Positions 47,799-56,597 of a DNA stretch of 64,000 nucleotides are shown one piece after another; the stretch's first letter is position 1, and every line of letters starts with the position of its first letter. Source of the stretch: Erysipelotrichaceae bacterium. GTDB lineage: Bacteria > Bacillota_I > Bacilli_A > Erysipelotrichales > Coprobacillaceae. The notes beneath the pieces are model-generated. The model was not told the origin of the DNA. It was given only the letters and a program-made list of their open reading frames with translations, and did no database searches. The stretch spans positions 1 through 64,000 of the forward strand of contig JAJQEL010000026.1 in NCBI GenBank assembly GCA_021201655.1, in the 5' to 3' direction. Made by a program: the position numbers and the translations under genes.

Positions 47799-49289
47799 AT
47801 GAGCACAACGATAGTGTTCTCGCTTCTTGGCGGGTTAGGTTTGTTTCTATACGGCATGAGGATGATGAGTGACTCACTGACAAATGTGGCTGGCGCTAAA
47901 ATGCGTTCAATCTTAGAAAAAATGACTAAGAATACAATAATTGGTGTTGCTGTTGGAGCAGCTTTTACCGCTGTTATCCAATCATCATCTGCTGCTACTG
48001 TTTTAGTTGTGAGTTTTGTCAATGCAGGATTAATGAACCTAAATGAAGCTATCGGTATTATCATGGGGGCTAATATCGGTACAACAATTACAGGACAATT
48101 GATGGCGTTTAAGCTTTCAGATATTGCACCTTTATTTGTATTAACAGGTGTTATTATGATTATGTTTTGTAGAAGTGCAAATTTACAAAAAATAGGGGAA
48201 GTAATTTTAGGATTTGGTATTTTATTTGTAGGACTTGGAACAATGTCTTCTTCTATGGAGTCAATGAAAGACTCAGCATTAGTGGTTAATACTTTGACAT
48301 CGCTTAAGAATCCTTTGCTGGCATTATTAATAGGATTGATATTTACAGCTGTTATCCAATCATCATCGGCAACTGTAGGTGTTATTATGGTTTTGGCATC
48401 GCAAGGATTGTTAAGTTTGGAGATTTGTTTTTATATTACTTTAGGATGTAATATTGGCTGTTGTATTTCTGCTTTGCTAGCATGCATTGGTGGTAAGAAA
48501 AACGCTAAACGTGCAGCTTTAATACATTTATTAATTAATATTATTGGAACTGTTGTTATGGCTATCTTATTTGCTTTATTTATGCCACAAATTAAATATG
48601 GTATCATGGCTATTACAGGATCACAAAATTTAACAGGTGATGCCTTGAATGCCTTAATGGCTAGAAATGTGGCTAATGCCAATACGATTTTTAAATGTTT
48701 TCAGATTCTTATTTGTTTCCCAATTACTAAATGGATTATTAAAGCAACTTATATCATTATTCCAGGTGAGGATGAAGAAAAAGAATTTAGTGTACAATAT
48801 ATAGATAATCGCAGGAAATATTCACCTGCTACAGCTATTCCCCAATGTACCCATGAAATAGAAAGAATGGCTAATATTGCTAGGGATAATTTGAATTTGG
48901 CTGTAGAATCATTGTTAAATTTAGATATTTCTAAGGTTGAGGAAATTGATACTAATGAGAATCATATAGATTTCTTGAATCGTGAGATTTTTGAATATTT
49001 GAACCGTATTAATCAATCCATGCTACCAACGGAAGATGCGGAAATGATTGGACCGATGTATCAGGTTATTACAGATGTGGAGCGTATTGGAGATATTGCT
49101 AAAACTGTTGGTAATATCACTGAAACTTGTTGTAAAAAACAATATAAATTAGATGAGTCTCATAAAGAGGATATTAAACAGTTACTAACTTTAGTTGATG
49201 AAGAATTTGTATTAAGTATTGAAATGTTTACTCATAAATCTTTTGAACATCTCAATCGTATCTTAAAATTAGAGGATGAAGTAGATTAA
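47799..49289 (+). CDS. Na/Pi cotransporter family protein, cut inside its PhoU-like domain
   Basis: 496 residues before the stop. Two NptA-type transport repeats with the signature QSSSA: GAAFTAVIQSSSAATVLVV and GLIFTAVIQSSSATVGVIM, plus GANIGTTITGQ and GCNIGCCISAL; then a cytoplasmic PhoU-like region (IERMANIARDNLNLAVESLL, ITDVERIGDIAKTVGNI). TAA at 49287-49289 interrupts the second PhoU half, which continues in frame to 49505. The membrane part is intact and might still carry phosphate. The open frame starts earlier, but AAAGGAGG sits just before the ATG at 47799. Confidence 0.88.
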   Translation: MSTTIVFSLLGGLGLFLYGMRMMSDSLTNVAGAKMRSILEKMTKNTIIGVAVGAAFTAVIQSSSAATVLVVSFVNAGLMNLNEAIGIIMGANIGTTITGQLMAFKLSDIAPLFVLTGVIMIMFCRSANLQKIGEVILGFGILFVGLGTMSSSMESMKDSALVVNTLTSLKNPLLALLIGLIFTAVIQSSSATVGVIMVLASQGLLSLEICFYITLGCNIGCCISALLACIGGKKNAKRAALIHLLINIIGTVVMAILFALFMPQIKYGIMAITGSQNLTGDALNALMARNVANANTIFKCFQILICFPITKWIIKATYIIIPGEDEEKEFSVQYIDNRRKYSPATAIPQCTHEIERMANIARDNLNLAVESLLNLDISKVEEIDTNENHIDFLNREIFEYLNRINQSMLPTEDAEMIGPMYQVITDVERIGDIAKTVGNITETCCKKQYKLDESHKEDIKQLLTLVDEEFVLSIEMFTHKSFEHLNRILKLEDEVD

Positions 49290-49505
49290 AAAGAAAAGAA
49301 ACTGCAAAAAACATATCAACGCGATATAAAGCGCAGGATTGCCAAGCCTAGGGAAGGTATGCTTTATTCTGATTTAGTTGCCTCATTAGAAAGAATTGGT
49401 GATCATGCAACAAATATTGCTTTCTCTATTTTAAATGATGATACAGAAGAAGTCAGAGAATTATTAGAAGAAGAACATGTTGGTACGATAGAAGATGTTT
49501 TATAA
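49290..49505 (+). pseudogene. C-terminal PhoU segment of the Na/Pi cotransporter, after an in-frame stop
   Basis: The same frame reads on for 71 residues after TAA: KEKKLQKTYQRDIKRRI, then MLYSDLVASLERIGDHATNI, the hallmark end of a PhoU repeat, to a normal stop at 49503-49505. The stop falls in EDEVDxKEKKL, where a Gln codon (CAA to TAA) would restore the protein. Confidence 0.85.
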
Positions 49506-49517
49506 TTCTTTAAATTA

Positions 49518-49526
49518 TGCTATAAT
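49518..49526 (+). promoter_or_regulatory. Extended -10 promoter for the small membrane protein gene
   Basis: TGCTATAAT, 17 bases before the ATG; no clear -35. Confidence 0.55.
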
Positions 49527-49543
49527 ACATATGGGTGATAAAT

Positions 49544-49774
49544 ATGACTTTTGTATATATCATATTAGGTATTGTTTTCATAGCTTTAGCGATATTTTTC
49601 TTAGATTATCGTGAAAGAATGACAAAGAATATTAAATTGATTAAAGATTATAAAAATGAAGTTGAAAATTTAAATAAGCAAATTGATGAAGTCAGTCATA
49701 CCTTAAAAAGTATGGAAGAACCATTGTCTAAGATTTCCAGTACTTCGCAAAAAATATTAAAAAAGAATGGCTAA
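49544..49774 (+). CDS. Small membrane-anchored coiled-coil protein
   Basis: 76 residues. One N-terminal membrane helix (TFVYIILGIVFIALAIFFL) followed by a charged coiled coil (NEVENLNKQIDEVSHTLKSM). A GTG at 49535 is in frame, but it lies on the GGGTGA ribosome binding site for the ATG at 49544. The layout resembles DUF948-type membrane proteins, though it is too short for assignment. Own promoter and terminator. Function unknown. Confidence 0.7.
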   Translation: MTFVYIILGIVFIALAIFFLDYRERMTKNIKLIKDYKNEVENLNKQIDEVSHTLKSMEEPLSKISSTSQKILKKNG

Positions 49775-49808
49775 ATAAGAAAAGTTTTTGATACTTTTCT
49801 TATTTTAT
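49773..49808 (+). terminator. Terminator after the small membrane protein
   Basis: 13-bp stem AAATAAGAAAAGT and its complement, loop TTTTGAT. Confidence 0.8.
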
Positions 49809-49825
49809 TTATCACTTATTTTTAT

Positions 49826-49854
49826 TTGCATGTTCTATTGAAATGGGTTATAAT
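49826..49854 (+). promoter_or_regulatory. Promoter of mgtE
   Basis: TTGCAT, 17 bp, TATAAT. The transcript would carry a leader of about 100 nt. Confidence 0.82.
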
Positions 49855-49882
49855 GTCATAGGTCTTGAAAGGATGTGATTGT

Positions 49883-49984
49883 ATGAATATTCGAATAGAT
49901 AATGAAGCAAGTGAACCGTTATCGAAATTTTTATCATGCAAAAATATCTTGGAGGGATTACTATGGAAAAAATTGAAGAATTAG
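49883..49984 (+). CDS. Possible leader ORF overlapping the mgtE start
   Basis: 33 codons starting MNIRIDNEASEPLSKFLS, preceded by AAGGATGTGA. It runs in a different frame across the mgtE ribosome binding site (49951-49956) and start (49963) and stops at 49982-49984. It may be a regulatory leader peptide, since the early Asp/Glu/Pro content resembles Mg-sensing leader peptides of enterobacterial mgt genes, or a remnant of an RluA-type pseudouridine synthase N-terminus, which it also resembles. No experimental support can be read from sequence. Confidence 0.4.
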   Translation: MNIRIDNEASEPLSKFLSCKNILEGLLWKKLKN

Positions 49985-51318
49985 AATTACAAATAAAAAA
50001 GCTTCTAGAAGAAAATGAATATCATGAAATTAGAGAATTATTAGAAGATCTTAATGAAGCTGATATTGCCGAAATCATTGAAACAATTGAAAATCGAAAA
50101 GATGTTGTGAGAATCTTTAGATTATTATCTAAAGATAGTGCTGCTGAAGTATTTGCCCATATACCTGTTGATTATGAGCAAATGATTATTGAATCCTTAA
50201 CTGACCGAGAAACAAATAAGATTATGAGTGAAATGTATTCAGACGATGCAGCTGATATGTTAGAAGAAATGCCTGCTAATGTTGTTAAAAAAATATTATC
50301 TTCTTGTGATAAAGAAACAAGAGCTGATATTAATTCATTATTACAATATCCTGAAGATTCAGCGGGCAGTGTGATGACAGTGGAATTTGTTTCTTTACGT
50401 GCATATATGCGCGTAAGTGAAGCTATTGAACGTATTCACAAAGTTGGTCAGGATAAGGAAACTATTAATACTTGTTATGTCACTGATGCTAAAAAGCATT
50501 TATTGGGTGCTTTATCTTTACGTGAAATTATATTAGCAAATGCTGATGATGTTTTAAATGATATAATGGAAGATAATATTATTTCAGTTCATACTTTAGA
50601 AGATCAGGAAGAAGTGGCAAGACAATTCCAAAAATATGATTTTTATGCTATGCCTGTTGTTGATAATGAAAATAGATTAGTAGGAATCATTACTGTTGAT
50701 GATGTTATGGACATCATGGAAGAAGAGGCAACTGAAGATATCGAAATGATGGCTGCTATTACCCCAACTGATCAGCCATATATGAAAACTAGTGTATTAG
50801 ATACTTATAAAAAACGTATTCCATGGTTGCTACTATTGATGTTATCAGCAACTATTACTGGTAAAATTATTACAGGTTTCGAAGAAGCTTTAGCTGCTTA
50901 TGTGGTGTTAACAGCTTTTATACCTATGTTAATGGATACTGGTGGTAATAGTGGCTCACAGGCTTCGGTTTCTATTATTCGTGCTTTATCTTTGGATGAG
51001 TTAGAGTTTGCTGATTTACCTAGAGTTATTTGGAAAGAGTTTAGAGTATCCATTATGTGTGGCATAACATTAGCATTTTGTAATTTTTTTAAAATTCTAC
51101 TTATTGATCAAACATCAGTATTGGTAGCAGCTGTTGTTTGCATTTCTTTATGCATTACAATTATATGTGCTAAAATTGTTGGATGTTCATTACCAATGAT
51201 TGCTAATAAGATTGGTTTTGATCCAGCAGTCATGGCCAGTCCATTTATTACTACAATTGTTGATGCTATATCTTTATTAGTTTATTTTAATGTAGCAACG
51301 ACACTACTTGGACTATAA
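49963..51318 (+). CDS. mgtE: Magnesium transporter MgtE
   Basis: 451 residues. Cytoplasmic N domain of helical repeats (LLEDLNEADIAEIIE, LLSKDSAAEVFAHIP, MYSDDAADMLEEMP), two CBS domains (about 130-255, with GSVMTVEFVSL and FYAMPVVDNENRLVGIITVDDVMDI), the connecting helix, and a five-helix membrane domain with the pore-lining MDTGGNSGSQAS. The CBS and N domains gate the channel by cytoplasmic Mg. GGAGGG lies 6 bases before the ATG at 49963; the in-frame ATG at 49936 has no such site. Confidence 0.96.
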   Translation: MEKIEELELQIKKLLEENEYHEIRELLEDLNEADIAEIIETIENRKDVVRIFRLLSKDSAAEVFAHIPVDYEQMIIESLTDRETNKIMSEMYSDDAADMLEEMPANVVKKILSSCDKETRADINSLLQYPEDSAGSVMTVEFVSLRAYMRVSEAIERIHKVGQDKETINTCYVTDAKKHLLGALSLREIILANADDVLNDIMEDNIISVHTLEDQEEVARQFQKYDFYAMPVVDNENRLVGIITVDDVMDIMEEEATEDIEMMAAITPTDQPYMKTSVLDTYKKRIPWLLLLMLSATITGKIITGFEEALAAYVVLTAFIPMLMDTGGNSGSQASVSIIRALSLDELEFADLPRVIWKEFRVSIMCGITLAFCNFFKILLIDQTSVLVAAVVCISLCITIICAKIVGCSLPMIANKIGFDPAVMASPFITTIVDAISLLVYFNVATTLLGL

Positions 51319-51324
51319 AAAATG

Positions 51325-51352
51325 TTGTGATTGTCGTTATTTGTGTTATAAT
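51325..51352 (+). promoter_or_regulatory. Promoter of pnp
   Basis: TTGTGA, 16 bp, TATAAT with TG upstream (extended -10). Confidence 0.75.
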
Positions 51353-51382
51353 AGGTAAGATTATGAATGAGGTGGAAGTATA

Positions 51383-53509
51383 ATGTCGAAACAAGTATTT
51401 AATTTAGATTTTTATGGAAAGAAATTTTCTATTGAAACAGGAGAATTAGCAAAGCAGGCTAATGGCTCTGTGCTCGTAAGATATGATGATACAGTAATTT
51501 TATCTACTGTATGTGCTGGAAAAGAACCAAAAGATGTTGATTTTTTCCCTTTAACTGTTACATATGAAGAGAAACTTTATTCTGTTGGTAAAATTCCTGG
51601 AGGATTTTTAAAACGTGAAGGAAGACCTAGTGAGCATGGAACTTTAACTGCACGTATGATAGATAGACCAATTAGACCTTTATTTGCAGACGGATTTAGA
51701 AATGAAGTACAAGTTGTTAATACAGTTTTATCTGTTGATCAAAGTGCTTCTCCTGAAATGGCTGCAATGCTTGGCGCATCACTCGCTTTATGTATTTCTG
51801 ATATTCCTTTTAATGGACCAATCGCGGGTGTTAATGTCGGTTTAATTGACGGTGAATTTACAATTAATGCTGGTCCTGAACTGATGGAAAAAAGTTTAAT
51901 TAATCTAGAAGTAGCTGGTACTAAAGAAGCTATTAATATGGTCGAAGCTGATGCTAAAGAAGTTGATGAAGATACCATGCTTAATGCATTATTGTTTGGC
52001 CATGAAGCTATTAAAGAATTAATTGCTTTTGAAGAAGAAATCGTTGCAGCATGTGGTAAAGAAAAGATTGAAATTCCATTATTTGAATTGGATCAAAGTA
52101 TTGTTGATGAAGTAACAAATCTTGCCAAGGAGCGTATGATTAAAGCGGTGTCTATTCCTGGTAAATTAGAAAGATATGGTGCTATTGATGATTTAAACGC
52201 TGAAATTGAAGCTTTATTTGAAGAAAGAGAATATCCAGATTTAGAAACACATGATTCTACAATGAAACAAGTCAAGATGGTTATGCATGACTTAGAAAAA
52301 GATGAAGTCAGAAGACTTATTACGGAAGATAAAATCAGACCAGATGGCAGAAAGATAGATGAAGTAAGACCATTAGATTCACAGGTTGATATTTTACCTC
52401 GTGTTCATGGCTCAGCATTATTTACCCGTGGAGAAACTCAGGTTTTATCAGTTTGTACATTAGGAGCATTAGGAGAGCATCAAAAAATCGATGGTTTGGG
52501 TTTAGAGGATCAAAAACGTTTTATGCATCATTATAATTTCCCACCATATTCTGTTGGTGAAACTGGACGTATGGGATCACCAGGAAGAAGAGAAATAGGT
52601 CATGGTGCTTTAGGTGAAAGAGCTTTAGCTCAAGTTATTCCTAGTGAAGATGAGTTCCCATATACTATTCGTTTAGTCTCTGAAGTATTGGAATCTAATG
52701 GATCATCATCACAAGCTTCTATTTGTGCATCTTCTATGGCATTAATGAGTGCAGGCGTACCTATTTCTAATCCAGTTGCAGGAGTTGCAATGGGACTTGT
52801 TAAAAAAGGTGATGATTATACAATCTTGACTGATATTCAAGGAATGGAAGATCATTTAGGAGATATGGATTTCAAGGTTGCTGGTACTAAGAATGGTATC
52901 TGTGCATTACAAATGGATATTAAGATTGATGGTATTACTAAAGAAATATTACAAGAAGCTTTGGCACAAGCTAAAGTAGGACGTGCACAAATCATGGAAA
53001 ATATGTTAAGTGCTATTAGTGAACCACGTAAAGAATTAAGCCCATATGCACCTAAAGTTTATATGATGCATATTGATCCTGATCAAATTAAAGATGTTAT
53101 TGGCAGTGGTGGTAAAACTATTAATGAAATCATTGAAAAGTCTAATGATGTGAAAATTGATATTGATCAGGATGGTCGTGTAACAATTTATCATTATGAT
53201 CAAGAAGCTATTAACACAGCTGCTAAGTTGATTGAAAATATTTGTCGTAAGGCTCAAGTTGGTGAAATCTATGATGGTAAAGTTGTCCGTGTTGAAGATA
53301 AATATGCTTTTGTAGAATTATTTCAAGGTACTAATGGTTTCTTACATGTCGCTGATGTCGCTCATGAACGTGTAAATAAAGTTTCAGATGTTTTAAAACT
53401 AGGTGATATTGTTAAAGTTAAAGTTATTAAAATTACAGATAAAGGGGTTAATGTATCTCGTAAGGCATTATTACCCAAACCAATTCGTCAAAAGGAAAAT
53501 AAAAAATGA
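51383..53509 (+). CDS. pnp: Polyribonucleotide nucleotidyltransferase (PNPase)
   Basis: 708 residues. Phosphorolytic 3'-5' exonuclease of mRNA decay. Two RNase PH domains ([39 protein letters not shown], and in the second [36 protein letters not shown]), the helical linker between, a KH domain ([17 protein letters not shown]) and an S1 domain ([20 protein letters not shown]). No rpsO precedes it, unlike many genomes. Overlaps maf by four bases. Confidence 0.98.
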   Translation: MSKQVFNLDFYGKKFSIETGELAKQANGSVLVRYDDTVILSTVCAGKEPKDVDFFPLTVTYEEKLYSVGKIPGGFLKREGRPSEHGTLTARMIDRPIRPLFADGFRNEVQVVNTVLSVDQSASPEMAAMLGASLALCISDIPFNGPIAGVNVGLIDGEFTINAGPELMEKSLINLEVAGTKEAINMVEADAKEVDEDTMLNALLFGHEAIKELIAFEEEIVAACGKEKIEIPLFELDQSIVDEVTNLAKERMIKAVSIPGKLERYGAIDDLNAEIEALFEEREYPDLETHDSTMKQVKMVMHDLEKDEVRRLITEDKIRPDGRKIDEVRPLDSQVDILPRVHGSALFTRGETQVLSVCTLGALGEHQKIDGLGLEDQKRFMHHYNFPPYSVGETGRMGSPGRREIGHGALGERALAQVIPSEDEFPYTIRLVSEVLESNGSSSQASICASSMALMSAGVPISNPVAGVAMGLVKKGDDYTILTDIQGMEDHLGDMDFKVAGTKNGICALQMDIKIDGITKEILQEALAQAKVGRAQIMENMLSAISEPRKELSPYAPKVYMMHIDPDQIKDVIGSGGKTINEIIEKSNDVKIDIDQDGRVTIYHYDQEAINTAAKLIENICRKAQVGEIYDGKVVRVEDKYAFVELFQGTNGFLHVADVAHERVNKVSDVLKLGDIVKVKVIKITDKGVNVSRKALLPKPIRQKENKK

Positions 53510-54060
53510 TTATTTTAGCATCTAACTCACCTAGACGCAAAGAATTATTAAAAAAACATGGCATCGCATTCATTGTCGATGCCTCTTCTATTGATGAGTT
53601 TTTAGATGAAAATCTTGATATTGAGGAAAGATTAATAAATCTGGCAGCCCAAAAAGCTTATCCGATTCATCTTAAATATCCAAATGATATTGTGATAGGT
53701 GCAGATACAATTGTTTATCATCATAATACTATCATAGGTAAACCATTAGATAAAAATGATGCAAGAAATATATTATTGTCACTTTCAAATGATAAACATC
53801 GCGTTTATAGTGCAGTCGCTATTTACTATGGTGATGATATTGATTTTTTTATCGATTATACTGATGTTTACTTCAAAAATATTGAATTTTATTTAGATCA
53901 ATATTTACAAGGCAAAGAATGGGAAGATAAAGCAGGGGCATATGCTATTCAAGGTTGTGCTAGTATATTTGTTGATCATATTGATGGAGACATTGAAACT
54001 GTGATTGGATTACCCACAAGTAGAGTCATTCAATCACTAATAAATCATGGAGGTTTATAA
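53506..54060 (+). CDS. maf: Maf/YhdE family nucleotide pyrophosphatase
   Basis: 184 residues. Typical start [23 protein letters not shown] with the catalytic Asp, [19 protein letters not shown], and AYAIQG near the end. Such proteins hydrolyse dTTP, UTP or modified nucleotides and have been linked to septum inhibition. The start overlaps pnp (ATGA) and the end overlaps the next ATG by one base, so pnp-maf-TPR is one operon. Confidence 0.92.
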   Translation: MIILASNSPRRKELLKKHGIAFIVDASSIDEFLDENLDIEERLINLAAQKAYPIHLKYPNDIVIGADTIVYHHNTIIGKPLDKNDARNILLSLSNDKHRVYSAVAIYYGDDIDFFIDYTDVYFKNIEFYLDQYLQGKEWEDKAGAYAIQGCASIFVDHIDGDIETVIGLPTSRVIQSLINHGGL

Positions 54061-54986
54061 TGATTGAAGAATTAATACAAAATGGAGACTATTTAGAAGC
54101 TTTATCTTATTTAACAGACTTAAATGATGAACAGACACGTTATTTAAGATTAGTATGTCTTATTGGCTTACAAGAATATCAACAAGTTAAAGAAGAAGGC
54201 ATGTATGCCAAAGCGCATGCTAAAGATACATATTATGATGTTGTTTCGATGTATGTTACAGCCTTAAAAGAATTACAGGAATTTGAAGAAGCCATTGATA
54301 TACTTATCGAAGAATTATCTATGCCTTATATTCCCTATGAATATGAAAGCATCTTTAATGCTGCTTATGATCAGATTTTATTAGATAAACAGGAAGCACG
54401 TTATGAATTAGAAAGTAAGAATCAAATATTTTCAATTGCAGAAATTGAACAATTATTAAAAAATAAAGAATGCAATGATGAACTCATTTATATGGCATTA
54501 GATCAATTACAACAATTAAATATTCGTCTTATTATACCTACTGTTAGAGAGTATCTTATGGATCCAAGACAAGATTTTTTTGTTAAAACATTATTATTAG
54601 AAATACTTGTTGATCAGCAGGTTGATGATGAATTTGAAGTAGAAAAATTTGGAGAATATTATGATTTAAATCCTGTATTTCAACCTTTAGTTTTAGAACA
54701 AAATGCTTACCAGGGTATTGGCCATTATTTAGAAAAAAACATTGAAGATGAAAATCCATCATTATATCAACAGTGTTTAGACTATTTAGAATATTATCTT
54801 TATTCTATTTATCCATCACAAATTTATGATGATGATTATCGTATTATTGCAGCAACAATTCATTATTATGTAGCCACTTTACAATCGATAGAAATAGATG
54901 AAGAAGATATAGAAATTATGTATTATTGTACAATGGAAGAGATTGAAAAAATGAAATTGACCTTTAATCGTATTGAAGTTATATAA
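54060..54986 (+). CDS. TPR-like helical protein of unknown function
   Basis: 308 residues of acidic helices. Early repeats have TPR character (GDYLEALSYLTDLNDEQTRYL, TALKELQEFEEAIDILIEEL), and the rest is helical with many Tyr and Gln. No signal peptide or membrane segment. Similar proteins follow maf or pnp in related Firmicutes and Mollicutes as uncharacterised TPR/DUF proteins. It is the last gene of the pnp operon and ends in a terminator. Confidence 0.7.
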   Translation: MIEELIQNGDYLEALSYLTDLNDEQTRYLRLVCLIGLQEYQQVKEEGMYAKAHAKDTYYDVVSMYVTALKELQEFEEAIDILIEELSMPYIPYEYESIFNAAYDQILLDKQEARYELESKNQIFSIAEIEQLLKNKECNDELIYMALDQLQQLNIRLIIPTVREYLMDPRQDFFVKTLLLEILVDQQVDDEFEVEKFGEYYDLNPVFQPLVLEQNAYQGIGHYLEKNIEDENPSLYQQCLDYLEYYLYSIYPSQIYDDDYRIIAATIHYYVATLQSIEIDEEDIEIMYYCTMEEIEKMKLTFNRIEVI

Positions 54987-55010
54987 ATGCACATCGGTGC
55001 ATTTTTTTGT
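54985..55010 (+). terminator. Terminator of the pnp operon
   Basis: AAATGCAC/GTGCATTT, loop ATCG, T-run. Confidence 0.88.
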
Positions 55011-55067
55011 TAAAGGTTGGAATTTATGATGAAATTTATAAAAATATAGAGTTTAAGAGATGATTCT

Positions 55068-55096
55068 TTGACAAAGCAAGAAAAATGTGATATAAA
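55068..55096 (+). promoter_or_regulatory. Distal promoter P1 upstream of the tig CIRCE
   Basis: TTGACA, 17 bp, TATAAA with TG upstream. It starts a transcript about 55 bp before the CIRCE; there is no ORF of note between, so it is either a second tig promoter or a small RNA start. Confidence 0.7.
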
Positions 55097-55158
55097 TGCG
55101 ATATATATAATTCACTACTTAGCTAGTAAATGGGGCATATGAGTTCTGTATGCAAATT

Positions 55159-55185
55159 TTAGCACTCTTGCAATTAGAGTGTTAA
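55159..55185 (+). promoter_or_regulatory. CIRCE operator of tig
   Basis: TTAGCACTC-N9-GAGTGTTAA, one mismatch to the CIRCE consensus, ending 6 bp before the proximal -35. Confidence 0.92.
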
Positions 55186-55191
55186 AAAATG

Positions 55192-55220
55192 TTGCATTAT
55201 TTATGTGTTTCATGTATAAT
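55192..55220 (+). promoter_or_regulatory. Proximal promoter P2 of tig
   Basis: TTGCAT, 17 bp, TATAAT. Confidence 0.88.
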
Positions 55221-55248
55221 AAGCATGTTAAAAATGGAGGACGTTTAA

Positions 55249-56541
55249 ATGGAAACAGTTTGTAACAAACTAGAAAATTGCCAAGTTGAAATTGTTGCAA
55301 CTTATGAAGGTGATCAATGGAAGAATGCACAAAAGAAAGCATTAAACAAATTAGCAAAACAAGTTAAGATTGATGGATTTAGAGAAGGTCATGCACCTGC
55401 CAGAATGGTTAAAGCTAGAATTGGTACGGCAAGAATTTTAGAAGATGCAGTTGATGTTATTTTAAAAGATTGCTATGATGATATTTTTACTAAAAATGAA
55501 ATTGCTCCTGTCGGACAGCCACAGGCTAATGTAGAGGAAATGACTGAGGAAGTTTTAAAACTTAAATTTTCTGCTACAGTTGCTCCAGAGGTTGAACTCG
55601 GACAATATAAAGGTTTAGATGTTGTTAAAGAAGTTGCTGAAGTAACTGAAGATGAAATTAATGATGAATTGAAGAATTATCAACAACAGTTTGCTGAATT
55701 ACTTATTAAAGAAGAAGGCACTGTAGAAAATGGTGATAGTGTCGTTATCGATTATGAAGGATTTAAAGATGATGTTCCTTTTGATGGTGGAAAAGCTGAA
55801 AATTATACACTTGAAATTGGTTCTGGATCATTCATTCCTGGTTTCGAAGAACAAATTATTGGTATGAGTATTGATGAAGAAAAAGATTTAAATCTTACTT
55901 TCCCAGAAAATTATGCAGCTGAAGATTTAGCTGGCCAGGAAGTTGTGTTTAAAGTAAAATTACATGAAATTAAAACAAAAGTATTACCTGAAATTGATGA
56001 TGAATTAGCTAAAGATATTAATCGTGATGGAATTGAAACTTTAGATGATTTAAAAGTATACATTACTGAACAAATTAAGAATAGAAAGCAAAATGAAATG
56101 GATCAGAAATTCTATTCTGATTTGCGAGACGCTTTATTAGAAGCTACACCTATTGATGTACCTGATGTTATGATTGACACACAATTAGATTCTATGATGA
56201 ATGAAGTTGAACAAAGTTTATCACAACAAGGTATGACATTAGAAATGTATGCACAATTTACTGGTAAGACAAAAGATGATTTGAAAGAAGATATGAAAGA
56301 AGAAGCTGAAAAGCGTGTCAAATATAATCTTATTGTAGATGAAGTTGTTAAAGCTGAAAATATTGAAGTCAGTGATGAGGATGTTGAAAAGTATTTTGAA
56401 GATATTTCTGCATATTATGGAAACAGTGTCGATGAAATGAAAAAGATATTTGCTAATAATATGGATGCAGTTAAAGCTGATATTGCAGCAACAAAAGCTT
56501 CAGAACTCATTGAAAATAGTATTGGTGATAATGCTGAATAG
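55249..56541 (+). CDS. tig: Trigger factor (ribosome-associated chaperone)
   Basis: 430 residues. N-terminal ribosome-binding domain with the signature FREGHAPARMVKARIG (usually GFRxGKxP), central FKBP-type peptidyl-prolyl isomerase domain (NGDSVVIDYEGFKDDVPFDG, GSFIPGFEEQIIGM), and the helical C-terminal chaperone arms. It meets nascent chains at the ribosome exit. A CIRCE operator upstream places it in the HrcA regulon, which is not the usual arrangement. TGGAGG precedes the ATG. lon follows 56 bp on with no clear terminator. Confidence 0.97.
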   Translation: METVCNKLENCQVEIVATYEGDQWKNAQKKALNKLAKQVKIDGFREGHAPARMVKARIGTARILEDAVDVILKDCYDDIFTKNEIAPVGQPQANVEEMTEEVLKLKFSATVAPEVELGQYKGLDVVKEVAEVTEDEINDELKNYQQQFAELLIKEEGTVENGDSVVIDYEGFKDDVPFDGGKAENYTLEIGSGSFIPGFEEQIIGMSIDEEKDLNLTFPENYAAEDLAGQEVVFKVKLHEIKTKVLPEIDDELAKDINRDGIETLDDLKVYITEQIKNRKQNEMDQKFYSDLRDALLEATPIDVPDVMIDTQLDSMMNEVEQSLSQQGMTLEMYAQFTGKTKDDLKEDMKEEAEKRVKYNLIVDEVVKAENIEVSDEDVEKYFEDISAYYGNSVDEMKKIFANNMDAVKADIAATKASELIENSIGDNAE

Positions 56542-56597
56542 TATTATTCAAATAGGATGTTGAAACAATTTCATCTTTGTAGAGGAGGTAAGTGATT

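Noticed and set aside
11260-49505. Reassignment of TAG/TAA to Gln in this genome
   Set aside because: Many intact genes here end at TAA or TAG with terminators directly after, for example deoC and metA; the two internal stops are treated as lesions or errors.
55103-55158. Small RNA or short peptide (MSSVCKF) between the distal tig promoter and the CIRCE
   Set aside because: No stable fold, terminator or ribosome binding site is visible; a second tig promoter explains the signals.
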